DNA from: Chryseobacterium sp. SNU WT5
GTDB lineage: Bacteria; Bacteroidota; Bacteroidia; Flavobacteriales; Weeksellaceae
Direction: 5' to 3'
Length of the DNA: 64,000 bases
Assembly: GCF_007362475.1 (NCBI RefSeq)
Contig: NZ_CP041687.1
Coordinates: 1,364,001 to 1,428,000, forward strand
Position numbers and translations under genes: made by a program. The notes under the pieces were generated by a model. That model was not told the DNA's origin and ran no database searches. It was given only the letters and a program-made list of their open reading frames with translations. Shown here piece by piece: positions 7,528-17,504 of the stretch (positions are counted from its first letter, which is position 1; each line of letters starts with the position of its first letter).

Positions 7528-9321
7528 ATGAAAAATTTTCTATACTTCACCATGATGATCTTAGGAATAGCTACCAATTTCGGTAGTTGTAAGAAATCTG
7601 ATTCTCCGCTAACGAAAGAAACACCTATTGAAATAGATTTTATCGCCTCTGATTATTATGAGCAGTACCTGAAGTTATACCCGTTGGAAGCTACGGCTCA
7701 AGGTGATGTTCGCTATAATGATCAATTGCCGATTAACATTGATGAAGATTTTATCTCTGGTGAAATTTCATTTTACAATTCAGTGCAGATGAAGATGAAG
7801 AAAGTGGACTACAAGTCGCTGAGTGACGAAGATAAAACGATTTACGATGTGCTTGATTATACTTTAAAGGATAAAATAGAGCGTTACGCCTATCACCCCG
7901 AATATATTCCGTTCACACAATTTTCTGGCTTGCCGCTCGATTTTCCTTTGCTTGGAAGTGGGAAAGGCAATCAGCCTTTTGAAACGGAACAAGATTATGA
8001 GAACTGGTTGAAAAGAATGGATAAGTTTCCGGACTGGATGACCTCAGCTACTGACAATTTCCGTGAAGGAATGAATAGTAAAATGGTCTTGCCTAAAAAA
8101 TTGGTTACGAAAATGATCACTCAAATGAAGGCGGAAGAACTGACAAGTGCCGCATTTGAGAAAAATATTTTCTTTGGCCCAATTCAAAATTTTCCTAAAA
8201 CCTTTAGTAATGCGCAAAAACAAAAATTCACAAAACTTTATACCGACGTAATTATTAATAAAATTATTCCTGCATACAGTCAAATGGGTATTTTTCTCGA
8301 AAAAGAATACTTACCAAAAGCGCGGTCTACGGACGGAATCAACGGATTACCGAAGGGAAATGAGATTTATGCATATTATACCAAGAGCTGGACAACAACA
8401 AATAAAACTCCAGCGGAGATTAATGAAATTGGTTTAGAACAAGTTGCCATGTTGAGAGGCGAAATGGAGAAAATTAAAGAAGGACTTGGATTTACGGGAC
8501 CCCTGGAAGAATTTATTACTTTTTTAAAATCAGACCCTAAGGCAATGCCATACAAAACAGACAAAGAAGTTCTGGATGGATTTAATGGTATTTTAAAAAA
8601 GATTACTCCCAAACTGAGTTCTATGTTTGGAGTTAACCCCAAAACTCCTTTTGAAATTCGCCAAACTGAAAAGTTTCGGGAAGCTACAGCAAGTGCAGAA
8701 TATATGCCTGGTACGCCAGATGGTAAACGACCAGGAATATTCTACATTCCCATTCCAGACGCATCAAAATTTAATGTAACTTCTGGTATGGAATCCCTGT
8801 TCCTGCATGAAGCAATACCGGGTCATCATTACCAAGTTTCCCTGCAACAAGAAAATTTGAGTCTGCCAAAATTCATGAGATTTGGATGGATTGGTGCATA
8901 TGGAGAAGGTTGGGCTCATTACTGCGAAACATTAGGTCCAGAATTCGGATTATATACTGACCCTTACCAAAAAATGGGCTATTTGAGTGACCAGATGCTT
9001 CGTGCAGTACGACTTGTTATTGATACGGGTTTACATACCGGAACGATGAATAGAGAAGAAGCAATTAAATATTTTACAAGCAATATTTCCTATGATGAAG
9101 CCAGCGCAACTGCGGAAGTTGAGAGATACATGGCAACGCCGGGACAAGCTTTAGGTTATAAAATTGGCTCGCTAAAGATTCGTGACTTAAGAAATCAGTA
9201 CGAAAAAGAATTGGGCAATAAATTTAATCTGGCAAAATTTCATGACGAAATATTAAATCAAGGTTGTTTGCCTTTGGATGTACTCGATCGAAAAATGCAG
9301 AATTGGGCGAAAAAACAGTAA
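7528..9321 (+). CDS. DUF885 family putative zinc metallopeptidase, lipoprotein
   Basis: The 597-residue product has a lipoprotein signal (MKNFLYFTMMILGIATNFGSC, with Cys as the lipidation site) and a DUF885 body. The metal-binding motif HEAIPGHH is at about residues 427-434 and is followed by GEGWAHYCE, which supplies the second-shell Glu. DUF885 proteins are predicted gluzincin-like peptidases. An upstream in-frame TTG at 7420 would add 36 residues and destroy the signal peptide, so the ATG at 7528 is preferred. It stands alone between divergent and tandem neighbours. Substrate unknown. Confidence 0.85.
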   Translation: MKNFLYFTMMILGIATNFGSCKKSDSPLTKETPIEIDFIASDYYEQYLKLYPLEATAQGDVRYNDQLPINIDEDFISGEISFYNSVQMKMKKVDYKSLSDEDKTIYDVLDYTLKDKIERYAYHPEYIPFTQFSGLPLDFPLLGSGKGNQPFETEQDYENWLKRMDKFPDWMTSATDNFREGMNSKMVLPKKLVTKMITQMKAEELTSAAFEKNIFFGPIQNFPKTFSNAQKQKFTKLYTDVIINKIIPAYSQMGIFLEKEYLPKARSTDGINGLPKGNEIYAYYTKSWTTTNKTPAEINEIGLEQVAMLRGEMEKIKEGLGFTGPLEEFITFLKSDPKAMPYKTDKEVLDGFNGILKKITPKLSSMFGVNPKTPFEIRQTEKFREATASAEYMPGTPDGKRPGIFYIPIPDASKFNVTSGMESLFLHEAIPGHHYQVSLQQENLSLPKFMRFGWIGAYGEGWAHYCETLGPEFGLYTDPYQKMGYLSDQMLRAVRLVIDTGLHTGTMNREEAIKYFTSNISYDEASATAEVERYMATPGQALGYKIGSLKIRDLRNQYEKELGNKFNLAKFHDEILNQGCLPLDVLDRKMQNWAKKQ

Positions 9322-9487
9322 TTAGTAATTGAATGCATGAGTTAACGAAGTCTTTATTTTAATCAATCTTTCTTTTTATTAAATAAAAGAAACCCGTAAT
9401 AGTTTCCCGATGCAAAATAACTAAAACATCCTGCGGTCTTTTAGGAAACAATTAATAAAATGAGTATTTTTACGGTTATAAAACAAT

Positions 9488-11734
9488 ATGCCAATGGAAG
9501 CTAACTTACCCCTTCCGTCGATTTTCGAAACAGAAAGTATACTGCAAGATGTATTGCAGAATTCACCATTTGGTTTCTCATTAATTAATGGGAATTATAT
9601 TTTTGATTTTGTAAACGATGCTTTTCTTGAAATTGCGCAAAAATCAAGAGTAGAAGTTTTAGGTAATAAACTATTTGAGGTTTTTCCTGAAACAGAAGAT
9701 CAACTGGGATCCGTTTTCGAAAATGTAAAAGCATCAAAAAAAGCATTCAAAATTCCAGAATACAGGCTTAATTTACTTCGTAAAGGAGTGTTAGAGGAGT
9801 TATTTTTTAGTTTTATTTTTCACCCTATTTTTAATAATAACGATGAGTTTCAATACTTCGCTGCAGTAATTATAGAAGTTACAGAACTGGTACACAAAAA
9901 AAACAAGATAAAAGATGCTGAAAAAAGACTTCGTTTGGCTACCGAAAGCTCTCAAATTGCGACTTGGGATTTGAATTTAAAAACATCCGAAATTATCCAT
10001 TCTCCTTCTTTATCAAAAATTTTCGGTTATAACGAAGAAGAAAATGTTACTCATCAACAGTTAAGAAACCAACTGCATCCTGAAGATGTTGACAGTATAG
10101 TGAACAAAGCTTTCAAAAAAGCAGTAGAAACAGGGGTTTATAATTATGAAGCGCGGGTAATCGATAAAAATGGCAAAGAGAAATGGATAGCCACAAGTGG
10201 GAAGGTGTTTTTTGATGTTCATGGTACACCCGAGAGAATGCTTGGAGCCTTACAGGAAATCACCAAAAGGAAGAATAACGAAATACTGCTGCAACAGAGC
10301 CACCATCAGTTAAATACAGCCATGGATGCTACGAGACTAGGTCGTTTTGATATGGATGTGGAAACACAGATGAAATATAACTTTTCACCACGGTTTTTAG
10401 AGATTTTTGGATATGACCCCGAAACGGATAGTATTGACTCCTCTGTTTTAGACAAACATATAGACAAAAGCTGTACTGAGGTAAGAGTGCAAGCTTTGAA
10501 AAAAGCAAAAGATACTGGAGATCTGTACTATCAAACCAAAATTAATTTGAGGGATGGCAGTACAAAATGGATTGAATTTTATGGCCGTCTTTTAGAGTCT
10601 TTCCAAGGAAGTAAACCATTTATTTCCGGTACCATCCGTGATATTACAGAGCATAAAAATTACGAAAAAAATATTAGCGACAGCGAAAAAAAATACCGTT
10701 TCCTCGCCGATGCCATGCCGCAGATTGTTTGGATTGGAGAAAGTGATGGTCGCCTTACCTACTTTAACCAAGCTACTATGGATTTTTCAGGTAAAAATTA
10801 CAATGAGTTTTTAGAGGCAGACGGTTGGCTGGACATTGTACATCCCGATGAAAAGCTCAAAAATGCACAGCTGTGGATGAAGAGCGTGACGACTAAAACT
10901 CCTTTTTCTTTTGAGCATCGTTTTCGTAACAGAGACAATGAATACCGATGGTTTTTAAGCCGTGCATTTCCGCAGCTTGATGAGTTTGGAAACGTAAAAA
11001 AATGGGTGGGAACCAGTACGGATATTGACGATATGAAAAAGCAGGATGAACATAAAAATGATTTCATCAAAATTGCTAATCATGAACTGAAAACTCCTGT
11101 TACTACCATAAAAGGTTATGTTCAGCTTCTACAAAAAATGCGGGGTAATTCCGATGATAAATTTCTGGTAAACTCACTGAATACAATTGAAAACCAAGTT
11201 AATAAGCTTAATTTATTAATCGGTGACCTTTTAGATATTTCAAGAATAGAATCAGGGAAGTTACCTTTGAATAAAGATTATTTTTCAATTGTTAAGTTAG
11301 TTACAGAAACTATTGAAGACATTAAAGCTTCTGATCAAAGTCACCAAATTTCCTTTGAATTAAGTCATAGTTCTGACATCGAAGTTTTCGCTGACAAAGA
11401 TAGAGTTACTCAGGTTTTGAATAATTTATTGACCAACGCCATAAAATATTCACCAAGTGCAGAAGATGTAGACGTAGAGCTTTTTATTGAAGGAAACAGT
11501 GCAGTCGTTTCTGTACAGGATTATGGAATTGGAATGGATCAGGATGAATTAACTAAAATATTTGACCGCTTCTACAGGGTTTCTGGAGAAGATGAGATCA
11601 CCTTTCCTGGATTTGGAATCGGTTTATTTATTGTGAAAGATATAATGGAGCGCCACAAGGGGAAAATTTGGGTAAAAAGTTCAAAAAACAAAGGAAGTAA
11701 ATTTTACTTTTCGCTACCTCTTTTAGAGAATTAA
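9488..11734 (+). CDS. Multi-PAS sensor histidine kinase (soluble)
   Basis: This 748-residue cytoplasmic kinase has no membrane helix. It carries four PAS/PAC modules at about residues 15-135, 140-262, 268-388 and 398-518; the last three end in PAC-like strings (ALQEITKRK, GTIRDITEHK, GTSTDIDDMKK). A HisKA domain follows, with phospho-acceptor His532 in NHELKTP, then an HATPase domain with N-box NNLLTNAIKYS, G1 QDYGIGMD and G2 GFGIGLFIVKD. It presumably senses an intracellular signal (redox, oxygen or ligand). The response regulator gene begins 5 bp after its stop and is the likely partner. Confidence 0.93.
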   Translation: MPMEANLPLPSIFETESILQDVLQNSPFGFSLINGNYIFDFVNDAFLEIAQKSRVEVLGNKLFEVFPETEDQLGSVFENVKASKKAFKIPEYRLNLLRKGVLEELFFSFIFHPIFNNNDEFQYFAAVIIEVTELVHKKNKIKDAEKRLRLATESSQIATWDLNLKTSEIIHSPSLSKIFGYNEEENVTHQQLRNQLHPEDVDSIVNKAFKKAVETGVYNYEARVIDKNGKEKWIATSGKVFFDVHGTPERMLGALQEITKRKNNEILLQQSHHQLNTAMDATRLGRFDMDVETQMKYNFSPRFLEIFGYDPETDSIDSSVLDKHIDKSCTEVRVQALKKAKDTGDLYYQTKINLRDGSTKWIEFYGRLLESFQGSKPFISGTIRDITEHKNYEKNISDSEKKYRFLADAMPQIVWIGESDGRLTYFNQATMDFSGKNYNEFLEADGWLDIVHPDEKLKNAQLWMKSVTTKTPFSFEHRFRNRDNEYRWFLSRAFPQLDEFGNVKKWVGTSTDIDDMKKQDEHKNDFIKIANHELKTPVTTIKGYVQLLQKMRGNSDDKFLVNSLNTIENQVNKLNLLIGDLLDISRIESGKLPLNKDYFSIVKLVTETIEDIKASDQSHQISFELSHSSDIEVFADKDRVTQVLNNLLTNAIKYSPSAEDVDVELFIEGNSAVVSVQDYGIGMDQDELTKIFDRFYRVSGEDEITFPGFGIGLFIVKDIMERHKGKIWVKSSKNKGSKFYFSLPLLEN

Positions 11735-11739
11735 ATAAT

Positions 11740-12093
11740 ATGAAGATATTAATAGTTGATGACAATAAAGATATTTGTCTGCTTATAGAAAGCATTCTCC
11801 TTTCCGAAGGCTACGATGTAGAATCCTGCTGTAACCGTGCGGAATTTCAGGAGAAACTACAGAGCGGGCAACCAGAATTAATCATAACCGATATGTTGAT
11901 GTCGGGGTTTGACGGACGCACTTTAACGAAAGAAATAAAAAGTGACCCTAAGAAAAAAGATATTAAAATTATCATGATGTCTGCTCATCCCGATGCTAAG
12001 AAAATCTGTGAGGATATCGGGGTGGATGATTTCCTGAGCAAACCTTTTGAAATTGATGTTCTGATAAGCAAAGTAGAAAAATTATTAACATAA
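11740..12093 (+). CDS. Single-domain response regulator
   Basis: This 117-residue CheY-like receiver has acidic residues in ILIVDDNKD, phospho-acceptor Asp51 in ITDMLMSG, the switch residue in MMSAHPD and the conserved Lys in LSKPF. There is no output domain, so it probably acts by protein-protein contact or in a phosphorelay. It lies 5 bp downstream of the PAS histidine kinase gene and must be co-transcribed with it. Confidence 0.94.
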   Translation: MKILIVDDNKDICLLIESILLSEGYDVESCCNRAEFQEKLQSGQPELIITDMLMSGFDGRTLTKEIKSDPKKKDIKIIMMSAHPDAKKICEDIGVDDFLSKPFEIDVLISKVEKLLT

Positions 12094-12139
12094 AAAATAA
12101 ATTATTTTCTCTCTTTGGATTTCTTTCATCCATTTTCAT

Positions 12140-12757
12140 CTATTCAAAAAGCATTTTAGTAATATAGTCATTTTCTTTATTTCCTCTCGCCGGCGAATAT
12201 TCTCTACCATAGAAAATAATTTGAAGATGTAGTTTGTTCCAGGTATTTCTTGGGAAAAGCTTTTTAGCATCTTTTTCAGTTTCTACCACGTTTTTACCGG
12301 AGGTTAGTTTCCACTGACTCATCAGACGGTGGATGTGAGTATCTACAGGAAAAGCAGGTACACCAAATGCCTGACTCATCACTACAGATGCAGTTTTATG
12401 ACCTACTCCGGGTAATGCCTCCAGTTCTTGGAAAGTTTGCGGTACAATTCCGTCATGCCTTTCTACCAAGAGTTCCGACATCCGCTTTAAGTTTTTCGCT
12501 TTTGTATTTGCTAAGCCAATTTCCTTAATTAAATATTTAATCTCATCTGCTTCCAACTCCTTCATTTTAAAAGGATCACCAGCCACTTCGAAGAGTTTCG
12601 GTGTAATTTGATTTACTTTTTTATCGGTAGTTTGTGCGGAAAGTGCTACGGCCACTAATAGGGTGAAAGGATCTTTGTGATCTAGTGGAATAGGAACGGT
12701 AGGGTATAGCTTTTCCAGTTCGGTCATCACAATTTCTGCTCTTTGTTTCTTTAACAT
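12140..12757 (-). CDS. nth: Endonuclease III-type DNA glycosylase/AP lyase without Fe-S cysteines
   Basis: This 205-residue HhH-GPD base-excision repair enzyme removes oxidised pyrimidines and cleaves AP sites. The helix-hairpin-helix LPGVGHKTASVV carries catalytic Lys121, and Asp139 lies in FPVDTHIHRL. The usual C-terminal cluster loop (C-x6-C-x2-C-x5-C) is absent: the protein ends FYGREYSPARGNKENDYITK plus MLFE with no cysteine. It therefore should lack the 4Fe-4S cluster, though the fold and catalytic residues are intact. Transcribed divergently from bcp. Confidence 0.92.
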   Translation of the reverse strand: MLKKQRAEIVMTELEKLYPTVPIPLDHKDPFTLLVAVALSAQTTDKKVNQITPKLFEVAGDPFKMKELEADEIKYLIKEIGLANTKAKNLKRMSELLVERHDGIVPQTFQELEALPGVGHKTASVVMSQAFGVPAFPVDTHIHRLMSQWKLTSGKNVVETEKDAKKLFPRNTWNKLHLQIIFYGREYSPARGNKENDYITKMLFE

Positions 12758-12765
12758 TTAAATTC

Positions 12766-12773
12766 TAAATTTG
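12766..12773 (+). promoter_or_regulatory. Promoter -7 box of bcp (TAAATTTG)
   Basis: TAAATTTG matches TAnnTTTG and lies 16 bp before the bcp ATG at 12790, giving a very short leader. It falls inside the 32-bp divergent nth-bcp gap. Confidence 0.5.
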
Positions 12774-12789
12774 AACAAAATTAAACATT

Positions 12790-13245
12790 ATGTTGAAAGT
12801 AGGCGATCAATTACCAGAATTTGAAAGTGTTAACCAAAATGGTGAAACGGTAAAGTCATCAGATTTTTCCGGAAAGAAATTGGTGGTTTTCTTTTATCCA
12901 AAAGCAAATACTCCAGGTTGTACCGCTGAAGCCTGTGACTTGAATGATAATATTTCACTCCTTAAAAAACAAGGGTATCAATTATTAGGAATATCTGCTG
13001 ATTCTGTGGCTGCTCAAAAGAAATTCCATGAGAAGTTTGGATTTAAATATCCTTTAATCGCTGATGAATCCAAAGATATTTTAGAAAAATTCGGAGTTTG
13101 GCAGTTAAAGAAATTCATGGGTAAAGAATTCATGGGAATCGTTCGCACCACTTTCATTTTCGATGAAAAAGGAATTTGTAGTCGTGTAATTGAGAAAGTG
13201 AAAACGAAAGAAGCTGCAAACCAGATTTTAGATGTTTCTATATAA
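12790..13245 (+). CDS. bcp: Thioredoxin-dependent thiol peroxidase (BCP/PrxQ)
   Basis: This 151-residue atypical 2-Cys peroxiredoxin reduces hydroperoxides using thioredoxin. The peroxidatic and resolving cysteines are Cys44 and Cys49 in the PrxQ motif TPGCTAEACDL. Other family strings are LVVFFYPKANTPGC and GISADSVAAQKKFHEKF. Cytoplasmic, normal length, monocistronic. Confidence 0.95.
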   Translation: MLKVGDQLPEFESVNQNGETVKSSDFSGKKLVVFFYPKANTPGCTAEACDLNDNISLLKKQGYQLLGISADSVAAQKKFHEKFGFKYPLIADESKDILEKFGVWQLKKFMGKEFMGIVRTTFIFDEKGICSRVIEKVKTKEAANQILDVSI

Positions 13246-13380
13246 CAATAGAACCACAAACCATGATTTTCCAGAGACTTTAATGGATTCCAATAACTGT
13301 GTTTTGTATTTTTTTTAAAATTAATCTCTAGAAGTACTGACAGAAATTAAATAAAATTTTTTGTTTGTGTGGTTTAAAAT

Positions 13381-14601
13381 TTAGCTCAACATTCGTTGGG
13401 CTTTTCTTACCCCTTCAGTTAAAACATCAATTTCATCGAACGTATTGTAAACGGCAAAACTTGCGCGAACTGTTCCCGCAATATTAAAAAAGTTCATAAT
13501 TGGCTGCGTACAATGATGACCCGTTCTTACTGCGATTCCAAGTTTATCCAGAATCATTCCGACGTCAGAAGCAATTCCAATTCCCTGCAAATTGAAAGAA
13601 ACAACACCTGTACGATTTGCTTTTTCACCATATATTTTTAAGCCGTCAATTTCTAAAAGCTTCTTTTGAGCGTAATCCAGCAAAGCAGTTTCATGCGTTT
13701 GAATATGCTCATGTCCAATATTATCCATAAAATCTACTGCTGCTCCTAAAGCAATATTTCCACCCACGTTTGGCGTTCCAGCTTCAAATTTGAAAGGCAG
13801 ATCTGCGTAAGTCGTTTGTTCAAAAGAACACGTTGCAATCATTTCTCCGCCGCCATGGAAAGGCTGGATTTTTCGCAAGATATCTTCTTTACCATAAAGG
13901 ATTCCGGTTCCCATCGGAGCATACATTTTATGTCCTGAAAACACAAAGAAATCACAATCCATTTTTTGAACATCAATTTTAAAGTGAGGGACAGATTGAG
14001 CACCATCGATCACAATCATTGCGTTTGAATGAGCTCTTGTTTTTGCAATAATTTCATCAATAGGGTTAACAACTCCCAAAGCATTGGAAACTTGATTAAG
14101 AGAAACAATTTTGGTTCTTTCACTTAAGTTTTTATCTAGAAAATCCAGTTGAAGAACTCCATTTTGATCCATCGGGATTACTTTCAATTTTGCACCCGTT
14201 CTTTCACACAACATTTGCCATGGGACAATATTAGAGTGGTGCTCTAAATAAGAAATAATGATCTCATCATTTTCTTTAATTAGATTAGTCACTGCATAAG
14301 CAATGAGGTTAATTCCTTCTGTAGTTCCTTTGGTGAAAATAACTTCAAAATCATTTTTAGCATTGATGAATTTTTGCACTTTTCTGCGTGAAACTTCCAT
14401 TTCTTCGGTCGCTAATTGGCTCAAAGTGTGAATTCCCCGATGAACATTGGCATTGATCTCCTTATAATATTTTTCCCAACTCTCAATAACGGAAATCGGC
14501 TTTTGAGAAGTAGCACCATTATCAAGATAAATCAAGGGTTTTCCATTGACGGTCTGAGAAAGAATAGGGAACTGATTGCGAATATTTTGGATATCGAACA
14601 T
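13381..14601 (-). CDS. sufS: SufS-family cysteine desulfurase
   Basis: This 406-residue PLP enzyme mobilises sulfur from cysteine for Fe-S cluster assembly. The PLP Schiff-base lysine is Lys225 in SGHKMYAPMG. The persulfide cysteine is Cys364 in RTGHHCTQPIM, the short-loop arrangement of group II (SufS). The N-terminus (FDIQNIRNQFPILSQ) is typical. No other suf gene is adjacent here. Confidence 0.94.
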   Translation of the reverse strand: MFDIQNIRNQFPILSQTVNGKPLIYLDNGATSQKPISVIESWEKYYKEINANVHRGIHTLSQLATEEMEVSRRKVQKFINAKNDFEVIFTKGTTEGINLIAYAVTNLIKENDEIIISYLEHHSNIVPWQMLCERTGAKLKVIPMDQNGVLQLDFLDKNLSERTKIVSLNQVSNALGVVNPIDEIIAKTRAHSNAMIVIDGAQSVPHFKIDVQKMDCDFFVFSGHKMYAPMGTGILYGKEDILRKIQPFHGGGEMIATCSFEQTTYADLPFKFEAGTPNVGGNIALGAAVDFMDNIGHEHIQTHETALLDYAQKKLLEIDGLKIYGEKANRTGVVSFNLQGIGIASDVGMILDKLGIAVRTGHHCTQPIMNFFNIAGTVRASFAVYNTFDEIDVLTEGVRKAQRMLS

Positions 14602-14722
14602 AATGCTTATTTAGAATCTTTCAAATTTACGGAAATTAAATTTGAATAATCTTTATTTAGGGAGCCAAATAAAATAGACGATGGATAAAAATCTTTGTAT
14701 TGAATTGAAAATGACTACAATT

Positions 14723-15862
14723 TTAATTAAAATTTTTCACTACTTCATTCACTAAAAATTCAACTTGGGAAGGTCTGCCTTTTTGATCTAACGGCTGATC
14801 TTTGTACATTCCTGTATGAACGATAACAATTTGCTTTTCAGGAATGATGATAATATACTGACCATACAATCCCCAGAAATAATAGTGTTTTATCGGGGCA
14901 TCGTAATTGATCCAAAGCCCCATTCCATAAGCTCCATTTGATAGCTTAGTAGGCGTACGCATCTCCTCAATGAAATTGGGATTAAGAATTGCCCGCCCAT
15001 TAAATTGTCCGTCATTTAAAAAAAGTTGACCAAGTTTTGCAAAGTCTCTGGAATTTGAATTGATACAACAAAATGTTTTTTCCATTCCGAAATCATCCGT
15101 ATTCCATGCTCCATTCTGCTCCATTCCGAGAGGCTGCCATAATTTTTCAGAAGCGTATTCTGCAATTGATTTGTTAAGTGATTTTCTGAGCGCGAAACCA
15201 AGAAGTTGAGTCGCTCCAGATTGATATTCGAATTTCGTTCCTGGCTGATCTTTAAACCCACGCAGAAAAACAGCTTCTTCCAATGACTTTCCATAATAAG
15301 CTTTCGCATTTTGAAGGAAAGGATTTTTGAAATCTTCTGTCCAATTTAAACCAGCTTCCATTTTTGCTAAGTTGAAAAGGGTTAAATGTTTACCAAATTG
15401 TACGTTCTTATAATTTTCATAAAAATCAGAGAACTTTTGATCAAAGTCTTTTATTTTTTTTTCTTCAATCGCTTTTCCGGTGAGCATTACGGTTACACCT
15501 TTTGCCATAGAAAAAGAATTCGTTTTGGTATTTTGGTTATAATGATCCCAATATTCTTCGTGTATTAATTTTCCGTTTTTAATGACTAGGAAAGAAGCCG
15601 TATTCGACTTTTTCAAATCTTCAACTAGACTTTTAGGTAAATTTTTCTTATTGTATAAAGAATCATTTTTCCATGGAATAGAAACTCCTTTGGCAATCGT
15701 ATGTGAGGAAGAATAACCTCCATCGTCAATGCTGGATCCTGTGGTCCCCCGGAGATACGTTTCTCGCACTGCTTTGAATAAATAGCTATATCCAAAAGTA
15801 TACGAGAGCGCAATTAGCGCCGCTATAGCGATTAATATTCCCTTTAAAATCTTTATCAACAT
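14723..15862 (-). CDS. Serine hydrolase, beta-lactamase/DD-peptidase-like
   Basis: The 379-residue product has an N-terminal membrane anchor or signal (about residues 4-22) and a class C beta-lactamase fold. The SxxK motif is S118-M-A-K121 in NSFSMAKGV. The Tyr motif is YQS in KFEYQSGATQL (YxN or YxS type), and a C-terminal VHTGMY replaces KTG. Such proteins are exported esterases or peptidases of unknown substrate, rarely antibiotic resistance enzymes. Monocistronic. Confidence 0.85.
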   Translation of the reverse strand: MLIKILKGILIAIAALIALSYTFGYSYLFKAVRETYLRGTTGSSIDDGGYSSSHTIAKGVSIPWKNDSLYNKKNLPKSLVEDLKKSNTASFLVIKNGKLIHEEYWDHYNQNTKTNSFSMAKGVTVMLTGKAIEEKKIKDFDQKFSDFYENYKNVQFGKHLTLFNLAKMEAGLNWTEDFKNPFLQNAKAYYGKSLEEAVFLRGFKDQPGTKFEYQSGATQLLGFALRKSLNKSIAEYASEKLWQPLGMEQNGAWNTDDFGMEKTFCCINSNSRDFAKLGQLFLNDGQFNGRAILNPNFIEEMRTPTKLSNGAYGMGLWINYDAPIKHYYFWGLYGQYIIIIPEKQIVIVHTGMYKDQPLDQKGRPSQVEFLVNEVVKNFN

Positions 15863-15962
15863 ATTAAATATTTAATGCAAATTTAGGTTTTATAATAATA
15901 TTTAATCCAAACAAAAAGTCCCGGATTTCTCCAGAACTTTTGTTAATGATATTTTTAAAAAA

Positions 15963-17504
15963 TTAGATCTGAGAAAGTAAATTTCTGAAATTCGTTTTCT
16001 CGTCAATAATTCTTCTTAAATCTGAAACTGCAACTCTCTCCTGCTTCATCGTATCTCTGTCTCGCAAAGTCACGGTGTTGTCTGTTAAAGAATCATGGTC
16101 GATCGTAATACAGAATGGCGTTCCGATTGCATCCTGCCGTCTGTAACGTTTTCCGATAGCATCTTTCTCCTCGTAGAATAAATTGAAATCATATTTCAAA
16201 TCATTAAAAATTGTTTGCGCATATTCCGCCAAACCATCTTTTTTCATCAAAGGTAAAATCGCAGCTTTATACGGAGCCAAAGCAGGTGGAAGCGAAAGCA
16301 CTGTTCTTTCTGAACCGTCTTCTAAAACTTCGTCTTTCAAACAGTTAGAGAAAACTGCCAGGAATAACCGGTCTAAACCAACCGAAGTTTCAACAACATA
16401 AGGAACATAGTTCTCATTTCTTTCCGAATCGAAATACTGCAACTTACGACCGGAATGCTTTTCGTGCGCACTTAAATCAAAATCCGTTCTGGAGTGAATT
16501 CCTTCCAATTCTTTAAATCCAAATGGAAATCTGAATTCAATATCTGCCGCAGCATTTGCGTAATGGGCCAATTTTTCGTGGTCGTGAAATTTATAATTAT
16601 CTGCACCTAAACCTAATGCCAAATGCCAGTTCAATCGCTTCTCTTTCCAAGTTTCATAGAAACCTAATTCCGTTCCTGGAGGTACGAAAAACTGCATTTC
16701 CATTTGTTCAAATTCACGCATTCTAAAAATAAACTGTCTTGCAACGATTTCATTCCTGAAGGCTTTACCGATTTGCGCAATCCCGAAAGGCAGTTTTTGG
16801 CGGGATGTTTTCTGAACATTCAAGAAGTTCACAAAAATTCCCTGCGCGGTTTCCGGTCTCAGATATAAATCGGTTGCAGAATCTGCAGACGCTCCTAATT
16901 TCGTTCCGAACATCAAGTTGAACTGGCGAACATCGGTCCAGTTTTTAGATCCCGTGTCAGGATCCGCAATTTCCAACTCTTCGATCAAAGCTTTTACATC
17001 GGCAAGATCTTCTTTCTCTAGAGATTGCGCCATTCTCGAAAGAATAGTTTTTTGTTTTTCACGGTATTCTAAAACACGTGGATTTGTAGATTCAAATTCT
17101 TTTTTATCAAAAGCATCCCCAAATCGCTTGGCTGCTTTATCAATTTCTTTTTCTGCTTTGTCTTCTAATTTTGCACAGTAATCTTCCAACAAAACATCTG
17201 CTCTGAAACGTTTTTTTGAATCTTTATTATCAATTAAAGGATCGTTAAAAGCATCAACGTGGCCGGAAGCTTTCCAAATAGTAGGATGCATAAAAATCGC
17301 AGTATCAATTCCTACAATATTGTCATTCAGCTGCACCATTGCTTTCCACCAATATTGCTTGATGTTATTTTTCAGCTCTACCCCATTTTGTCCGTAATCA
17401 TAAATCGCAGAAAGCCCGTCGTAAATTTCACTTGAGGGAAAAATAAAACCATACTCTTTTGCGTGCGAAATCAATTTTTTGAAAATATCTTCCTGTTTTG
17501 CCAT
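15963..17504 (-). CDS. glyS: Glycine--tRNA ligase, alpha2 type
   Basis: This 513-residue single-chain class II synthetase charges tRNA-Gly. Class II features include motif 2 near IAQIGKAFRNEIVARQFIFR with FEQMEMQFF, and motif 3 near SVGLDRLFLAVF. The N-terminus (LISHAKEYGFIFPSSEIYDG) is typical of the bacterial/eukaryotic-like GlyQS-independent form. The C-terminal anticodon-binding domain contains YRRQDAIGTPFCITID. The 459-bp coding-free ends on both sides suggest an independent transcript. Confidence 0.95.
   Translation of the reverse strand: MAKQEDIFKKLISHAKEYGFIFPSSEIYDGLSAIYDYGQNGVELKNNIKQYWWKAMVQLNDNIVGIDTAIFMHPTIWKASGHVDAFNDPLIDNKDSKKRFRADVLLEDYCAKLEDKAEKEIDKAAKRFGDAFDKKEFESTNPRVLEYREKQKTILSRMAQSLEKEDLADVKALIEELEIADPDTGSKNWTDVRQFNLMFGTKLGASADSATDLYLRPETAQGIFVNFLNVQKTSRQKLPFGIAQIGKAFRNEIVARQFIFRMREFEQMEMQFFVPPGTELGFYETWKEKRLNWHLALGLGADNYKFHDHEKLAHYANAAADIEFRFPFGFKELEGIHSRTDFDLSAHEKHSGRKLQYFDSERNENYVPYVVETSVGLDRLFLAVFSNCLKDEVLEDGSERTVLSLPPALAPYKAAILPLMKKDGLAEYAQTIFNDLKYDFNLFYEEKDAIGKRYRRQDAIGTPFCITIDHDSLTDNTVTLRDRDTMKQERVAVSDLRRIIDEKTNFRNLLSQI

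Noticed and set aside
14723..15862. Serine hydrolase as an antibiotic-resistance beta-lactamase
   Set aside because: SxxK is present, but the KTG box and class C resistance-enzyme features are not; it fits the general hydrolase group.
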